Assembly: GCF_009296165.1 (NCBI RefSeq)
Contig: NZ_VUAZ01000081.1
Coordinates: forward strand, 1 to 59,098
DNA length: 59,098 nt
Direction of reading: 5' to 3'
From: Pseudomonas kitaguniensis
GTDB lineage: Bacteria; Pseudomonadota; Gammaproteobacteria; Pseudomonadales; Pseudomonadaceae
The translations under genes and the position numbers were made by a program. Every line of letters begins with the position of its first letter. Within the stretch, counting starts at the first letter, position 1. Shown here one piece after another: positions 47,451 to 57,437 of this stretch. The notes beneath the pieces are model-generated. The model saw nothing but the letters and a program-made list of their open reading frames with translations. It did no database searches and had not been told where the DNA came from.

Positions 47451-48233
47451 ATGACCGTTACCTTGAAAACCGCCGAAGACATCGCCGGCATGCGCGTTGC
47501 CGGCAAACTGGCTGCCGACGTGCTGGAAATGATCGCCGAACACGTCAAGCCAGGCGTCACCACCGAAACCCTGGACCGCCTGTGCCACGACTATATAGTT
47601 GACGTGCAAAAAGCCATCCCTGCTCCGCTGAACTACAAAGGCTTCCCCAAGTCGATCTGCACCTCGATCAACCACGTGGTGTGCCACGGCATCCCGGGCG
47701 ACAAGCCGCTCAAAGATGGCGACACCCTGAATATCGACGTCACCGTGATCAAAGACGGCTACCACGGCGACACCAGCCGCATGTTCCACGTCGGCACCGT
47801 GCCGGTCTGGGCCGAGCGCCTGTCGCAGATCACCCAGGAATGCATGTACAAGGCCATCGAAATCGTCAAACCCGGCTGCCGCCTGGGCGACATTGGTGAA
47901 GTGATCCAGAAGCACGCTGAAAAGAACGGCTTCTCGGTGGTGCGCGAGTTCTGCGGCCATGGCATCGGCAAGGTGTTCCACGAAGAACCGCAGATCCTGC
48001 ACTACGGCCGCGCCGGCACCGGCATGGAACTGAAAGCCGGCATGACCTTCACCATCGAGCCGATGATCAACCAGGGCAAAGCCGACACCAAAGTGCTGGG
48101 CGACGGCTGGACCGCCATCACCAAAGACCGCAAGCTGTCGGCGCAGTGGGAACATACCCTGCTGGTGACCGACACCGGTTACGAAATTTTCACCCTGCGC
48201 GCCGACGACACAATCCCGCGTATTTCGGCGTAA
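47451..48233 (+). CDS. map: Methionine aminopeptidase, type I
   Basis: Removes the initiator methionine from nascent proteins. The 260-residue pita-bread metalloprotease has its metal ligands in NIDVTVIKDGYHGDTSRMF (two aspartates), EFCGHGIGKVFHEEP (histidine), FTIEPMINQG and SAQWEHTLLV (glutamates). The ATG at 47451 follows AGAGAG. It is divergent from rpsB and adjoins glnD. Confidence 0.98.
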   Translation: MTVTLKTAEDIAGMRVAGKLAADVLEMIAEHVKPGVTTETLDRLCHDYIVDVQKAIPAPLNYKGFPKSICTSINHVVCHGIPGDKPLKDGDTLNIDVTVIKDGYHGDTSRMFHVGTVPVWAERLSQITQECMYKAIEIVKPGCRLGDIGEVIQKHAEKNGFSVVREFCGHGIGKVFHEEPQILHYGRAGTGMELKAGMTFTIEPMINQGKADTKVLGDGWTAITKDRKLSAQWEHTLLVTDTGYEIFTLRADDTIPRISA

Positions 48234-48297
48234 GGCTGGCCCTGGTTTTCCCACTCCGTGTTGTGACTGACTGATAGATAGAAAGGAAAGCCGATCG

Positions 48298-50999
48298 ATG
48301 CCCCAGGTGGATCCCGAACTCTTCGACCGCGGCCAGTTCCAGGCCGAACTGGCACTGAAGGCAAGCCCCATCGCAGCCTTCAAGAAGGCTATCCGTCAGG
48401 CGCGCGAGGTGCTTGATGAGCGCTTTCGCAAGGGCCGGGACATTCGTCGGCTGATCGAGGACCGCGCCTGGTTCGTCGACAATATCCTGCAAAAAGCCTG
48501 GGAACAGTTCAGTTGGAGCGAAGACGCCGACATCGCCCTGGTGGCGGTCGGCGGCTACGGGCGTGGCGAGCTGCACCCTTACTCCGACATCGACCTGCTG
48601 ATTCTGCTCGACAGCGCCGATCATGAGATTTTTCGCGATTCCATCGAGCGGTTTCTGACGCTGCTGTGGGACATCGGCCTGGAAGTCGGCCAGAGCGTGC
48701 GCTCGGTAGAAGAATGCGCCGAAGAGGCCCGCGCCGACCTGACCATCATCACCAACCTGATGGAAAGCCGCACCATCGCCGGCCCCGAACGCCTGCGCCA
48801 GCGCATGCTCGAAGTCACCAGTACTGCGCATATGTGGCCAAGCAAGGATTTCTTCCTGGCCAAGCGCGCCGAGCAAAAAGCCCGGCACCACAAGTACAAC
48901 GACACCGAGTACAACCTGGAGCCCAACGTCAAAGGCTCGCCGGGCGGGCTGCGCGACATCCAGACGATCCTGTGGGTGGCCCGTCGCCAATACGGCACGC
49001 TGAACCTGCGCGCCCTGGCAGGCGAAGGTTTTCTGGTGGAAAGCGAGAACGCGTTGCTGGCCTCGTCCCAAGAGTTTTTGTGGAAGGTGCGCTACGCCCT
49101 GCACATGCTCGCCGGGCGCTCCGAAGACCGCCTGCTGTTCGACCATCAGCGCTCTATCGCGACCCTGCTGGGCTATGAAAGCGAAGATGCCAAAACCAGC
49201 ATCGAAAGCTTCATGCAGCAGTATTACCGGGTGGTCATGAGCATCGCCCAGCTCAGTGACTTGATCATTCAGCACTTCGAAGAAGTGATATTGGCCCCCG
49301 AAGACGAGGCGCCACCGCAACCGATCAACTCGCGCTTCCAGTTGCACGACGGCTATATCGAGGCGCGCAACGACAACGTGTTCCAGCGCACCCCGTTCGC
49401 GATGCTGGAAATCTTCGTGCTGATGGCCCAACAGCCGGAAATCAAAGGCGTGCGCGCCGACACCATCCGCCTGCTGCGCGAAAACCGGCACCTGATCGAC
49501 GACGACTTCCGCAACGACATTCGCAATACCAGCCTGTTTATCGAGCTGTTCAAGTGCCGCATCGGCATCCACCGCAACCTGCGCCGGATGAACCGCTACG
49601 GCATTCTGGGGCGCTACCTGCCGGAGTTCGGCTTTATCGTCGGGCAAATGCAGCACGACCTGTTCCACATCTATACCGTGGACGCGCACACCCTGAACCT
49701 GATCAAACACCTGCGCAAGTTGCAGTACACCCAGGTCTCAGAGAAATTCCCGCTGGCCAGCAAGCTCATGGCGCGGCTGCCCAAGCCCGAGCTGATTTAC
49801 CTGGCCGGCCTGTACCACGACATTGGCAAGGGCCGTCACGGCGACCATTCGGAAGTCGGCGCGGTAGACGCAGAGGCCTTCTGCCAGCGCCATCAACTGC
49901 CCGCGTGGGACAGCCGCCTGATCGTCTGGCTGGTGCAGAACCACTTGGTGATGTCGACCACCGCCCAGCGCAAGGACTTGTCCGACCCACAGGTGATCCA
50001 CGATTTTGCGCAAATCGTCGGCGACGAAACGCACCTCGACTACCTGTACGTGCTGACGGTATCGGACATCAACGCCACCAACCCGACCCTGTGGAACTCG
50101 TGGCGCGCCAGCCTGTTGCGCCAGCTCTACACCGAGACCAAGCGCGCCTTGCGCCGTGGCCTGGAAAACCCGGTGGACCGCGAAGAGCAGATCCGCCGCA
50201 CCCAAAGCGCCGCCCTGGACATACTGGTGCGCGGTGGCAACGACCCGGACGACGTCGAGCAGTTGTGGTCGCAACTGGGCGATGATTACTTTCTGCGCCA
50301 CACCGCGGGCGACGTGGCCTGGCACAGTGACGCGATTCTGCAGCAGCCGGCTGATGGCGGCCCGTTGGTGCTGATCAAGGAAACCACCCAACGTGAATTC
50401 GAGGGCGGCACGCAGATTTTCATCTACGCACCGGACCAGCACGACTTCTTCGCGGTGACCGTGGCCGCCATGGACCAGCTCAACCTGAACATCCATGACG
50501 CCCGGGTTATCACCTCGAGCAGCCAGTTCACCCTCGACACCTATATTGTGCTCGACACCGACGGCGACTCGATTGGCGACAACCCCGCGCGGGTTAAAAA
50601 AATTCGCGAAGGCCTCACCGAAGCCCTGCGCAACCCCGACGACTACCCGACCATTATCCAGCGCCGGGTGCCGCGCCAACTCAAGCACTTTGCGTTTGCG
50701 CCCCAAGTGACCATTCCAACGACGCCCAGCGCCCGGTCACGGTGCTCGAACTCAGCGCGCCGGACCGCCCAGGCTTGCTGGCGCGCATTGGCGGGATTTT
50801 CCTGGAGTTCGACCTGTCGTTGCAGAATGCCAAGATTGCAACCCTCGGCGAGCGCGTGGAAGACGTGTTCTTTATCACCGATGCCGACAACCAACCACTG
50901 TCCGACCCAGAGCTGTGCCGACGTTTGCAGGCAGCAATCGTCCAGCAATTGAGCGTGACCCAGGAGCCTGGCGTCGAGCTGACACGCCTGACGATTTGA
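48298..50999 (+). CDS. glnD: Bifunctional uridylyltransferase/uridylyl-removing enzyme GlnD (frameshifted near C-terminus)
   Basis: The nitrogen sensor that uridylylates and deuridylylates PII. The nucleotidyltransferase motif is [20 protein letters not shown] (about residues 82-101), the HD domain is [14 protein letters not shown] (about 506-519), and two ACT domains follow. The frame breaks near base 50715 (residue 806), after FAPQVTI. One extra base (ATTCACAAC) restores [20 protein letters not shown] and the second ACT domain, for 900 residues as in P. aeruginosa. As given, the protein would end with 68 unrelated residues and lack the last ACT domain, which senses glutamine. Confidence 0.92.
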
Positions 51000-51023
51000 A
51001 TTTTAACGTTGTGAACGCGATTC

Positions 51024-51064
51024 CTGTGGCAGCAATGCCATCGCAGGCAAGCCAGCTCCCACAG
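51024..51064. repeat. REP-like element of a further subtype
   Basis: A single palindromic unit, CCATCGCAGGCAAGCCAGCT followed by CCCACAG, with a partial CTGTGGCAG opposite arm. It differs from both other REP subtypes in the window. It lies in the 94-base gap between glnD and dapC. Confidence 0.7.
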
Positions 51065-51093
51065 GGTCAGCGTTCATCCTGACAGAGAACATC

Positions 51094-52293
51094 ATGAACA
51101 ACGCTCTGAACCAGTTGCAGCCCTACCCGTTCGAAAAATTGCGCGCCCTGCTGGGCAGCGTCACGCCGAACCCGGACAAACGCCCGATTGCGTTGTCGAT
51201 TGGCGAGCCCAAGCATAAATCCCCCGCATTTGTTGCCCAGGCGTTGGCTGATAACCTCGACCAGATGGCGGTTTACCCCTCCACGCTGGGTATCCCGGCC
51301 TTGCGTGAGGCGATTGGCGCCTGGTGCGAGCGCCGCTTCAATGTGCCCAAGGGCTGGCTGGACCCGGCGCGCAACATCCTGCCGGTCAACGGCACGCGCG
51401 AAGCGCTGTTTGCCTTTACCCAGACCGTGGTCAACCGCAGCGACGACGCATTGGTGGTGAGCCCGAACCCGTTCTACCAGATCTACGAAGGCGCCGCCTT
51501 CCTTGCAGGTGCCACGCCGCATTACCTGCCGTGCCTGGATGAAAACGGCTTTAACCCGGACTTTGACGCCGTGTCTGCGGACGTCTGGAAACGCTGCCAG
51601 ATCCTGTTTCTGTGCTCGCCAGGCAACCCTACCGGCGCACTGATCCCCGTCGACACACTGAAAAAACTCATCGCCCTGGCGGACGAATACGACTTCGTCA
51701 TCGCCGCCGACGAGTGCTACAGCGAGCTGTACTTCGACGAGCAAACGCCGCCGCCGGGCCTGCTGAGCGCCTGCGTCGAACTGGGCCGCACTGACTTCAA
51801 GCGTTGCGTGGTGTTCCACAGCTTGTCCAAGCGCTCCAACCTGCCAGGCCTGCGTTCGGGCTTTGTGGCCGGCGACGCGGCTATCCTCAAAGCGTTCTTG
51901 TTGTACCGCACCTACCACGGCTGCGCGATGCCGGTGCAAACCCAACTGGCCAGCGTCGCCGCCTGGCAAGACGAAGCCCATGTGCTGGCCAACCGTGACC
52001 TGTACCGCGAAAAATTCGACGCGGTGCTGGCGATTCTGAAGCCGGTGCTGGACGTGCAAAGCCCGGACGGCGGGTTTTACCTGTGGCCGAATGTGAATGG
52101 CGATGATGCTGCGTTTTGCCGGGACTTGTTCGTAGAGGAACACGTAACCGTGGTGCCGGGCTCGTACCTGTCACGCGAAGTCGACGGCGTTAACCCTGGC
52201 GCCGGTCGCGTGCGCATGGCGCTGGTCGCGCCGCTGGCTGAATGCGTGGAAGCGGCCGAGCGGATTCGCGCGTTTATCCAGCGCAAGCAGTAA
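51094..52293 (+). CDS. dapC: N-succinyldiaminopimelate aminotransferase
   Basis: A PLP-dependent class I/II aminotransferase of the succinylase lysine/diaminopimelate pathway, 399 residues. The PLP lysine lies in HSLSKRSNLPGLRSG (Lys about 246), and CSPGNPTGALIP and AADECYSELYFD are the usual cofactor-binding segments. Its position after glnD and near dapD supports the assignment over a generic aspartate aminotransferase. Confidence 0.93.
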   Translation: MNNALNQLQPYPFEKLRALLGSVTPNPDKRPIALSIGEPKHKSPAFVAQALADNLDQMAVYPSTLGIPALREAIGAWCERRFNVPKGWLDPARNILPVNGTREALFAFTQTVVNRSDDALVVSPNPFYQIYEGAAFLAGATPHYLPCLDENGFNPDFDAVSADVWKRCQILFLCSPGNPTGALIPVDTLKKLIALADEYDFVIAADECYSELYFDEQTPPPGLLSACVELGRTDFKRCVVFHSLSKRSNLPGLRSGFVAGDAAILKAFLLYRTYHGCAMPVQTQLASVAAWQDEAHVLANRDLYREKFDAVLAILKPVLDVQSPDGGFYLWPNVNGDDAAFCRDLFVEEHVTVVPGSYLSREVDGVNPGAGRVRMALVAPLAECVEAAERIRAFIQRKQ

Positions 52294-52335
52294 CTGCTTC
52301 CATACCCGCACCGTGCAACGCGGTGCAGGTTAGAC

Positions 52336-52355
52336 AGGCGCCGTTAACGGCGCCT
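52336..52355 (+). terminator. Perfect palindrome after dapC
   Basis: A 20-base perfect palindrome, AGGCGCCGTTAACGGCGCCT, followed by TATAAT. A second stem (GCACCG / CGGTGC) lies just before it. It may end the dapC transcript. The TATAAT could equally be a -10 element for the protease gene downstream. Confidence 0.55.
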
Positions 52356-52455
52356 TATAATCGCTGTTAATGGAACTGAATATTTAGAACACACCACGCA
52401 AGGTGTGCAAGGCCGTTATTGCTTAACTAACTTCACTTACGCCTCCACAGGAATA

Positions 52456-53172
52456 ATGATGACTGTTAACGCCACGTTTGACTTGTATACCAACCCTGCA
52501 CTCACCCTCCTTCAAACAGCGCCAACCGAAGCAATCAGACATGCCCGTGGCATCGCCACTACCGCGTATCTATGGCCACAAAACTCAACCATTACCATCT
52601 CCATGTTCGACATGCCTGACGGCGCAAAAAACTACATTAAAAAAAATATAAACCTTTGGCAGCCTTACACCAATTTGAAATTTGATTTCATCAACAGCAA
52701 TGATGGGGATATCAGGATATCCGGAAAAAAAGAGGGTGGCGGGAGTTGGTCAACCATAGGCACGGAGGCAAAAACACTTCCAATCGACGCCCCCACCATG
52801 CACATTGACCTCGTTCAAACGGCTGATTTATTGAACCAGACAATACGGCATGAGTTCGGTCACGCACTGGGCCTTGAGCATGAACACCAACACCCGGAGA
52901 ACACTATAAAGTGGGACACGGAAAAGCTGTATAAGGCCGCTGCACTGGATAATATTTCAGACGCGGACACCTATGAAAATTTTTTAAAACCACACGACCC
53001 AACAACCACAACCCAATCAGCTTATGACGCCGCTTCAATTATGCACTACAAAGTTCTGCCTTCGGTAACAACCGATGGGAGTCAAGTCGGTTTCAACGAG
53101 GAGCTATCAGAAGGCGATAAAAAATTCATGGCATTTCTTTATCCTCCCACCTCTGTATCACCACTACCCTGA
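52456..53172 (+). CDS. Astacin-like (M12-type) zinc metalloprotease, leaderless
   Basis: A 238-residue zinc metalloprotease. The zinc site HEFGHALGLEH has ligands His 132, 136 and 142 and catalytic Glu 133. The Met-turn SIMHY comes later with its tyrosine, as in astacins. The region before (INLWQPYTNLKFDFI) and the LSEGDKKFMAFLYP tail are typical of bacterial M12 ZnMc proteins. There is no signal peptide or membrane segment, so export, if any, would need another route. The start is ATG 52456, after AGGA. The coding sequence is visibly more AT-rich than its neighbours, a sign of recent acquisition. A second paralogue follows. Confidence 0.82.
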   Translation: MMTVNATFDLYTNPALTLLQTAPTEAIRHARGIATTAYLWPQNSTITISMFDMPDGAKNYIKKNINLWQPYTNLKFDFINSNDGDIRISGKKEGGGSWSTIGTEAKTLPIDAPTMHIDLVQTADLLNQTIRHEFGHALGLEHEHQHPENTIKWDTEKLYKAAALDNISDADTYENFLKPHDPTTTTQSAYDAASIMHYKVLPSVTTDGSQVGFNEELSEGDKKFMAFLYPPTSVSPLP

Positions 53173-53349
53173 TGCTTATTGCACGGCTGCCAGGTCAGTA
53201 GCCCTGCCTTACTCCCCCCCATCACGCAGTGCAGTGCACGTGTCGACCCCTCATTCATCACGGGAGCGTAACCACAAACAATAAGCCAGGAATCTCTCCA
53301 GGCTCAGGTCGAATAAACATGTGTATATCCAACCCGTTGAGTGCCACTG

Positions 53350-54081
53350 ATGATCAATAACTTGCCACCGCTGCCTGTTTATACTCGCCACTGCGAGCCG
53401 TCCATTGAACCTGACAGTTTAGACACCCACACCCAAAGCCTTTCCAGGAGAAGGCGCAATATCGGTGAACCGGGCAAATATTGGCCGCAACACAGTACGC
53501 TCAAGATCGCTCTGTATGATTACGAAATCGACGATGAATACGTGAAGGCAGTCATAAAAGCCGCCAGCCACTGGTTGCCGCATATCAATCTGAAGTTTGA
53601 ATTCGTGAGCGGCGACGAAGGTGATGTGCGCATCTCGCGCAATCTTGCGGGCGACGCCGGCGGCTCATCGAAATCAGGGACTGACGCCAAAGAACAACCC
53701 TGGTACCCCAGTATGTACCTGCCCGGGAACCATGCGGACCCGAGGTTTGAATACGTGGTGATGCATGAGTTCGGGCACATGCTGGGTGCCCATCATGCCC
53801 ACCAACATCCCGAAGCCGATATCCCTTGGGACATCAAAAAAATAGCTGCAAGCTACAAGGTCAGGGGCTACTTGAACGAGCAGGATATGGAAAAAAACCT
53901 GCTGCCGCTGCCTCGCAGCAGCACCTACGATTTTCTGCCTTACGACCCCGACTCGGTCATGCACTACGAGGTCGAACCGAGCCTGACTGATGGCAATTGG
54001 GGCCAGAGTGAGTCTTGGGAGATCAGCGACGGGGACATTGCCTGGGCACACATGGCTTATCCAAAACCGGAACAGCCTTAG
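53350..54081 (+). CDS. Second astacin-like zinc metalloprotease, paralogue of the preceding gene
   Basis: A 243-residue paralogue of the upstream protease. The zinc motif is HEFGHMLGAHH (His 139, 143 and 149; Glu 140), and the Met-turn is SVMHY. The shared NLKFEFVSGDEGDVRIS segment aligns with the first copy. The usual Glu after the GxxH histidine is replaced (HHAHQHP against EHEHQHP in copy one). The N-terminus adds an Arg-rich patch (SRRRRN) and again no signal peptide. The start is ATG 53350 with GAGTG six bases before, though GTG 53341 is possible. It ends 12 bases from the convergent antiporter. Confidence 0.78.
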   Translation: MINNLPPLPVYTRHCEPSIEPDSLDTHTQSLSRRRRNIGEPGKYWPQHSTLKIALYDYEIDDEYVKAVIKAASHWLPHINLKFEFVSGDEGDVRISRNLAGDAGGSSKSGTDAKEQPWYPSMYLPGNHADPRFEYVVMHEFGHMLGAHHAHQHPEADIPWDIKKIAASYKVRGYLNEQDMEKNLLPLPRSSTYDFLPYDPDSVMHYEVEPSLTDGNWGQSESWEISDGDIAWAHMAYPKPEQP

Positions 54082-54093
54082 GCCAGCAGTGAA

Positions 54094-55737
54094 CTACTTG
54101 TGCAAACCAAGGTTCGCCTCACTCATATCCAGGTCCGCCAACACCTCGCGCAACACGTCATCACCAATCTGGTGATGGCGGCTCAAGCTGTACAACTCCA
54201 ACCGCTGCGCGCGCAAGGCCCTGAGGCGCAGCCTGCGCTCAAGCTGGTCCATCTGCTGCGCCAGCGCCTGGGCTTCGGCCGAGTCGTTGAACACGTCTAA
54301 CTGGTGGCGATATTCCGACATCAAACGCGCCTTCAGCTCGGTCGCCAACGCGGCCTGAGCGGCGTCCTGGCTTTCGGTTTCTGTCGGTTCCTGAGCTTCC
54401 AGGGCATGAATGGCGGCCACCGCGGTTTTTTTCCACGCCTCGCGCACTTCATTGTGACGCTGCTCATCCGGGCTTTTTTCGATACCGCGCAACAGCAAGG
54501 GCAAGGCGATGCAGGCGGAAATCAACGACAGCAAGATCACACCGGCAGCAATAAAGATCAGCAGGTCGCGCTCCGGGAAATCCTGCCCCGGCGCCAACAG
54601 CAAAGGCACCGACATCACACCCGCCAGCGTCACTGCACCGCGCACGCCGCCGACGGTCAACAGCCAGCAGGAACGGGCCGTCGGCACCATGGTCAACTCG
54701 CTTTTGCCACGAAGGCGGCGCAGCAAACCCGACAGCCGCCAGATGCTTTGCACCCAGATAAAACGCAGCACGACCAGCACCATAAAAATCGCAATCACTT
54801 CCAGGCAGCGATACAACAGGGTTGGCCACAGCGTCGGCTCATGGCTCACCACCGCCTTGATGATGTCCGGCAACTGCAGGCCCAATAACAGGAAGATCAG
54901 GCCGTTGAACGCGAACTCCAACAGCGACCAGACACTGCGATTGAGCAAGCGCGTACTGGTTTGGCGTGGCAGCAAGTCGAGCCAGCTTTGCATCATGCCC
55001 GCCGCTACCGCCGACAAAATACCCGATGCGCCCAGGCGTTCAGCCAACACATACGCGGCGAACGGCAGCAGCAACATGAACACCACGTGGGTAGCCGGGT
55101 CGTCCCAGCCCCGCGCGATCATCCAGGCACGCAACCGGCCGACCAACCAGCTCAATGCCACGCCGACGGCCAGGCCACCCACCGCCACCAGCACAAAGGT
55201 CAGGCTGGCATCCGCCAGGGAAAACACGCCGGTCAGCGCCGCCGCCAGCGCGAACTTGAACGTCACCAGGCCCGAGGCATCATTCATCAAGGCTTCGCCC
55301 TGCAGCATGTGCATCAGCGGCTTGGGCAAACGATTTTGGGAAATAGCTGACACCGCCACGGCATCGGTCGGTGATAAAACAGCCGCCAGGGCGAAGGCAA
55401 CCGGCAGTGGAATTGCAGGCAATAGCCAATGAATGAAATAACCGGCGCCGACCACCGTGAACAGCACCAACCCCACCGCCAACGTCAGGATAGGCCCGCG
55501 CAGGCGCCACAACTCGCGCTTGGGCATGCGCCAACCATCGGAGAACAACAGCGGCGGCAGGAACAGAAACAAGAACAGCTCCGGGTCCAGGGCCACATGC
55601 AGGCCCAACGTCGGCCAGGCCAACAAGGCACCGGCGGCGATCTGCACCAAGGGTAACGGCAGAGGAATGACACGCCCCACAAGGCGCGAAACGCTGACCA
55701 GCATCAGCAAGATAAGAACGGTGTAGGCGGTTTGCAT
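54094..55737 (-). CDS. Na+/H+ antiporter, CPA1 family
   Basis: A 547-residue inner-membrane cation/proton antiporter. About twelve hydrophobic segments (for example LLMLVSVSRLVGRVIPLPLP and LFLFLFLPPLLFSDGW) include the family ion-binding stretch LSPTDAVAVSAI and NDASGLVTFKFA. A long charged cytoplasmic C-terminus (about residues 430-547) is mostly coiled. The start is ATG 55737 (MQTAYTVL), not the 17-residue extension. It has roles in pH and salt homeostasis by family. It is convergent with the protease pair. Confidence 0.92.
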   Translation of the reverse strand: MQTAYTVLILLMLVSVSRLVGRVIPLPLPLVQIAAGALLAWPTLGLHVALDPELFLFLFLPPLLFSDGWRMPKRELWRLRGPILTLAVGLVLFTVVGAGYFIHWLLPAIPLPVAFALAAVLSPTDAVAVSAISQNRLPKPLMHMLQGEALMNDASGLVTFKFALAAALTGVFSLADASLTFVLVAVGGLAVGVALSWLVGRLRAWMIARGWDDPATHVVFMLLLPFAAYVLAERLGASGILSAVAAGMMQSWLDLLPRQTSTRLLNRSVWSLLEFAFNGLIFLLLGLQLPDIIKAVVSHEPTLWPTLLYRCLEVIAIFMVLVVLRFIWVQSIWRLSGLLRRLRGKSELTMVPTARSCWLLTVGGVRGAVTLAGVMSVPLLLAPGQDFPERDLLIFIAAGVILLSLISACIALPLLLRGIEKSPDEQRHNEVREAWKKTAVAAIHALEAQEPTETESQDAAQAALATELKARLMSEYRHQLDVFNDSAEAQALAQQMDQLERRLRLRALRAQRLELYSLSRHHQIGDDVLREVLADLDMSEANLGLHK

Positions 55738-55939
55738 AACGCGGGTTTCCCGGACAATCGGCTTGCAACGACACCTATCTGGCAACAACTGGCCGTTGAA
55801 GTGCCATATTACCCGGCTATGTTACCCACCCAGGCGCTGCATGACCGTGACGAGCGGCACCCAAACGCGCTGGTCATGGCATAATCCGTGATCTTTAGTT
55901 TTTTTCGTACACAGCATCAGATCAGAGGGGGGCAATTCC

Positions 55940-56302
55940 TTGACCGCTTCAAGCAAAACGTTGCACCTTTTTGGCATCAAAGCCTGCGACACCATGAAAA
56001 AGGCCCGCACCTGGCTCGATGAGCACGCTGTGAGCTATGCGTTCCACGACTACAAAACGGCCGGTATCGACCGCGAACACTTGACCCAATGGTGCAACGA
56101 GCACGGTTGGCAGGTGGTTTTGAACCGTGCGGGCACCACCTTTCGCAAACTCGAAGACGAACGCAAAGCCGATCTCGATCAGTCGAAAGCCATTGAATTG
56201 ATGCTCGCACAACCCTCGATGATCAAGCGCCCAGTGCTCGATCTCGGCGACAGAACCCTGATTGGCTTCAAGCCAGATAGTTATTCGGCAGCCCTTACGT
56301 AG
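55940..56302 (+). CDS. ArsC/Spx-family reductase, YffB type
   Basis: A 120-residue thioredoxin-fold protein of the ArsC/YffB family. The GIKACDTMKKARTWLDEH motif has the redox cysteine at residue 16, and RKLEDERKADLDQ and IKRPVLDLGDRTLIGF are family blocks. Translation starts at TTG 55940, eight bases after a G-rich AGAGGGGGG site. The exact substrate is unknown. It probably acts in glutathione-dependent thiol reduction. It sits immediately upstream of dapD, as in other pseudomonads. Confidence 0.88.
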   Translation: MTASSKTLHLFGIKACDTMKKARTWLDEHAVSYAFHDYKTAGIDREHLTQWCNEHGWQVVLNRAGTTFRKLEDERKADLDQSKAIELMLAQPSMIKRPVLDLGDRTLIGFKPDSYSAALT

Positions 56303-56334
56303 GCCAGCCCTTCCATTTTTGTAGAGGTAACAGC

Positions 56335-57369
56335 ATGTCCAACTCCCTGTTCAGCCTGGGCTTCGGCGTCGGCACTCAGAACCGCCAAGGTGCTTGGCTG
56401 GAAGTGTTTTACGCACAACCGTTGCTCAACCCGTCGGCTGAAATCATCAACGCCATCGCGCCGATCATTGGTTACACCGACGGCAACCAGGCCATTACAT
56501 TTACTGTCACCCAGGCCTTGCAAATGGCCGACGCGCTTAAAGGCGTCGACAGTGCTCAAGCGGCTTTGCTCAGCCGCCTGGCTGAAAGCCACACCCCGCT
56601 GGTGGCCACACTGTTGGCTGAAGACGCGGCACTGACGTCCACGCCCGAGGCCTACCTCAAGTTGCACCTGCTGTCGCATCGCCTGGTCAAGCCGCACGGC
56701 CTGAGCCTGGCCGGTGTGTTCCCGCAGTTGCCGAACGTGGCGTGGACCAGCCAGGGCGCGATCGACATCAGCGAACTGGCTGAACGCCAACTCGAAGCGC
56801 GCCTGCGTGGCGAGCTGCTGGAAGTGTTCTCGGTGGACAAGTTCCCGAAAATGACCGACTACGTGGTTCCGGCCGGCGTGCGTATCGCTGATGCCGCGCG
56901 TATCCGCTTGGGCGCCTACGTGGGCGAAGGCACCACGGTAATGCACGAAGGTTTCGTCAACTTCAACGCCGGCACCGAAGGCCCGGGCATGATCGAAGGC
57001 CGCGTGTCGGCTGGCGTGTTCGTCGGCAAAGGCTCCGACCTGGGCGGCGGCTGCTCCACCATGGGCACGCTGTCGGGCGGCGGCAACATCGTGATCAAGG
57101 TGGGCGAAGGCTGCCTGATCGGCGCCAACGCCGGCATCGGTATCCCGTTGGGCGACCGCAATACCGTAGAGTCAGGCCTGTACGTGACTGCCGGGACCAA
57201 AGTTGCACTGCTCGACGAGCAAAACCAACTGGTTAAGGTGGTTAAAGCCCGCGAATTGGCCGGCCAACCCGACCTGCTGTTCCGCCGCAACTCCGAGACC
57301 GGTGCCGTGGAGTGCAAAACCCACAAATCGGCTATCGAACTGAACGAAGCGCTGCACGCTCACAACTAA
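56335..57369 (+). CDS. dapD: Tetrahydrodipicolinate N-succinyltransferase
   Basis: Succinylates tetrahydrodipicolinate in the lysine/diaminopimelate pathway, providing the substrate chain for DapC. It is the long, 344-residue pseudomonad class. The N-terminal domain is followed by a left-handed beta-helix with glycine-rich turns (GEGTTVMHEGFVNFNAG, GGGNIVIKVGEGCLIGANAG). It starts at ATG 56335, with AGAGGTAACA upstream. Confidence 0.95.
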   Translation: MSNSLFSLGFGVGTQNRQGAWLEVFYAQPLLNPSAEIINAIAPIIGYTDGNQAITFTVTQALQMADALKGVDSAQAALLSRLAESHTPLVATLLAEDAALTSTPEAYLKLHLLSHRLVKPHGLSLAGVFPQLPNVAWTSQGAIDISELAERQLEARLRGELLEVFSVDKFPKMTDYVVPAGVRIADAARIRLGAYVGEGTTVMHEGFVNFNAGTEGPGMIEGRVSAGVFVGKGSDLGGGCSTMGTLSGGGNIVIKVGEGCLIGANAGIGIPLGDRNTVESGLYVTAGTKVALLDEQNQLVKVVKARELAGQPDLLFRRNSETGAVECKTHKSAIELNEALHAHN

Positions 57370-57389
57370 GCAGCCACTCGATGCCACTA

Positions 57390-57418
57390 GCGAGCCGTGC
57401 CTTTGCGGTGCGGCTCGC
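57390..57418 (+). terminator. Hairpin between dapD and csdA
   Basis: GCGAGCCG and CGGCTCGC form an eight-base stem with an internal GCC/GG extension. No T-run follows, so it is only a possible terminator. It ends 20 bases before the csdA start. Confidence 0.45.
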
Positions 57419-57437
57419 CATACGAGTTATGAACACC

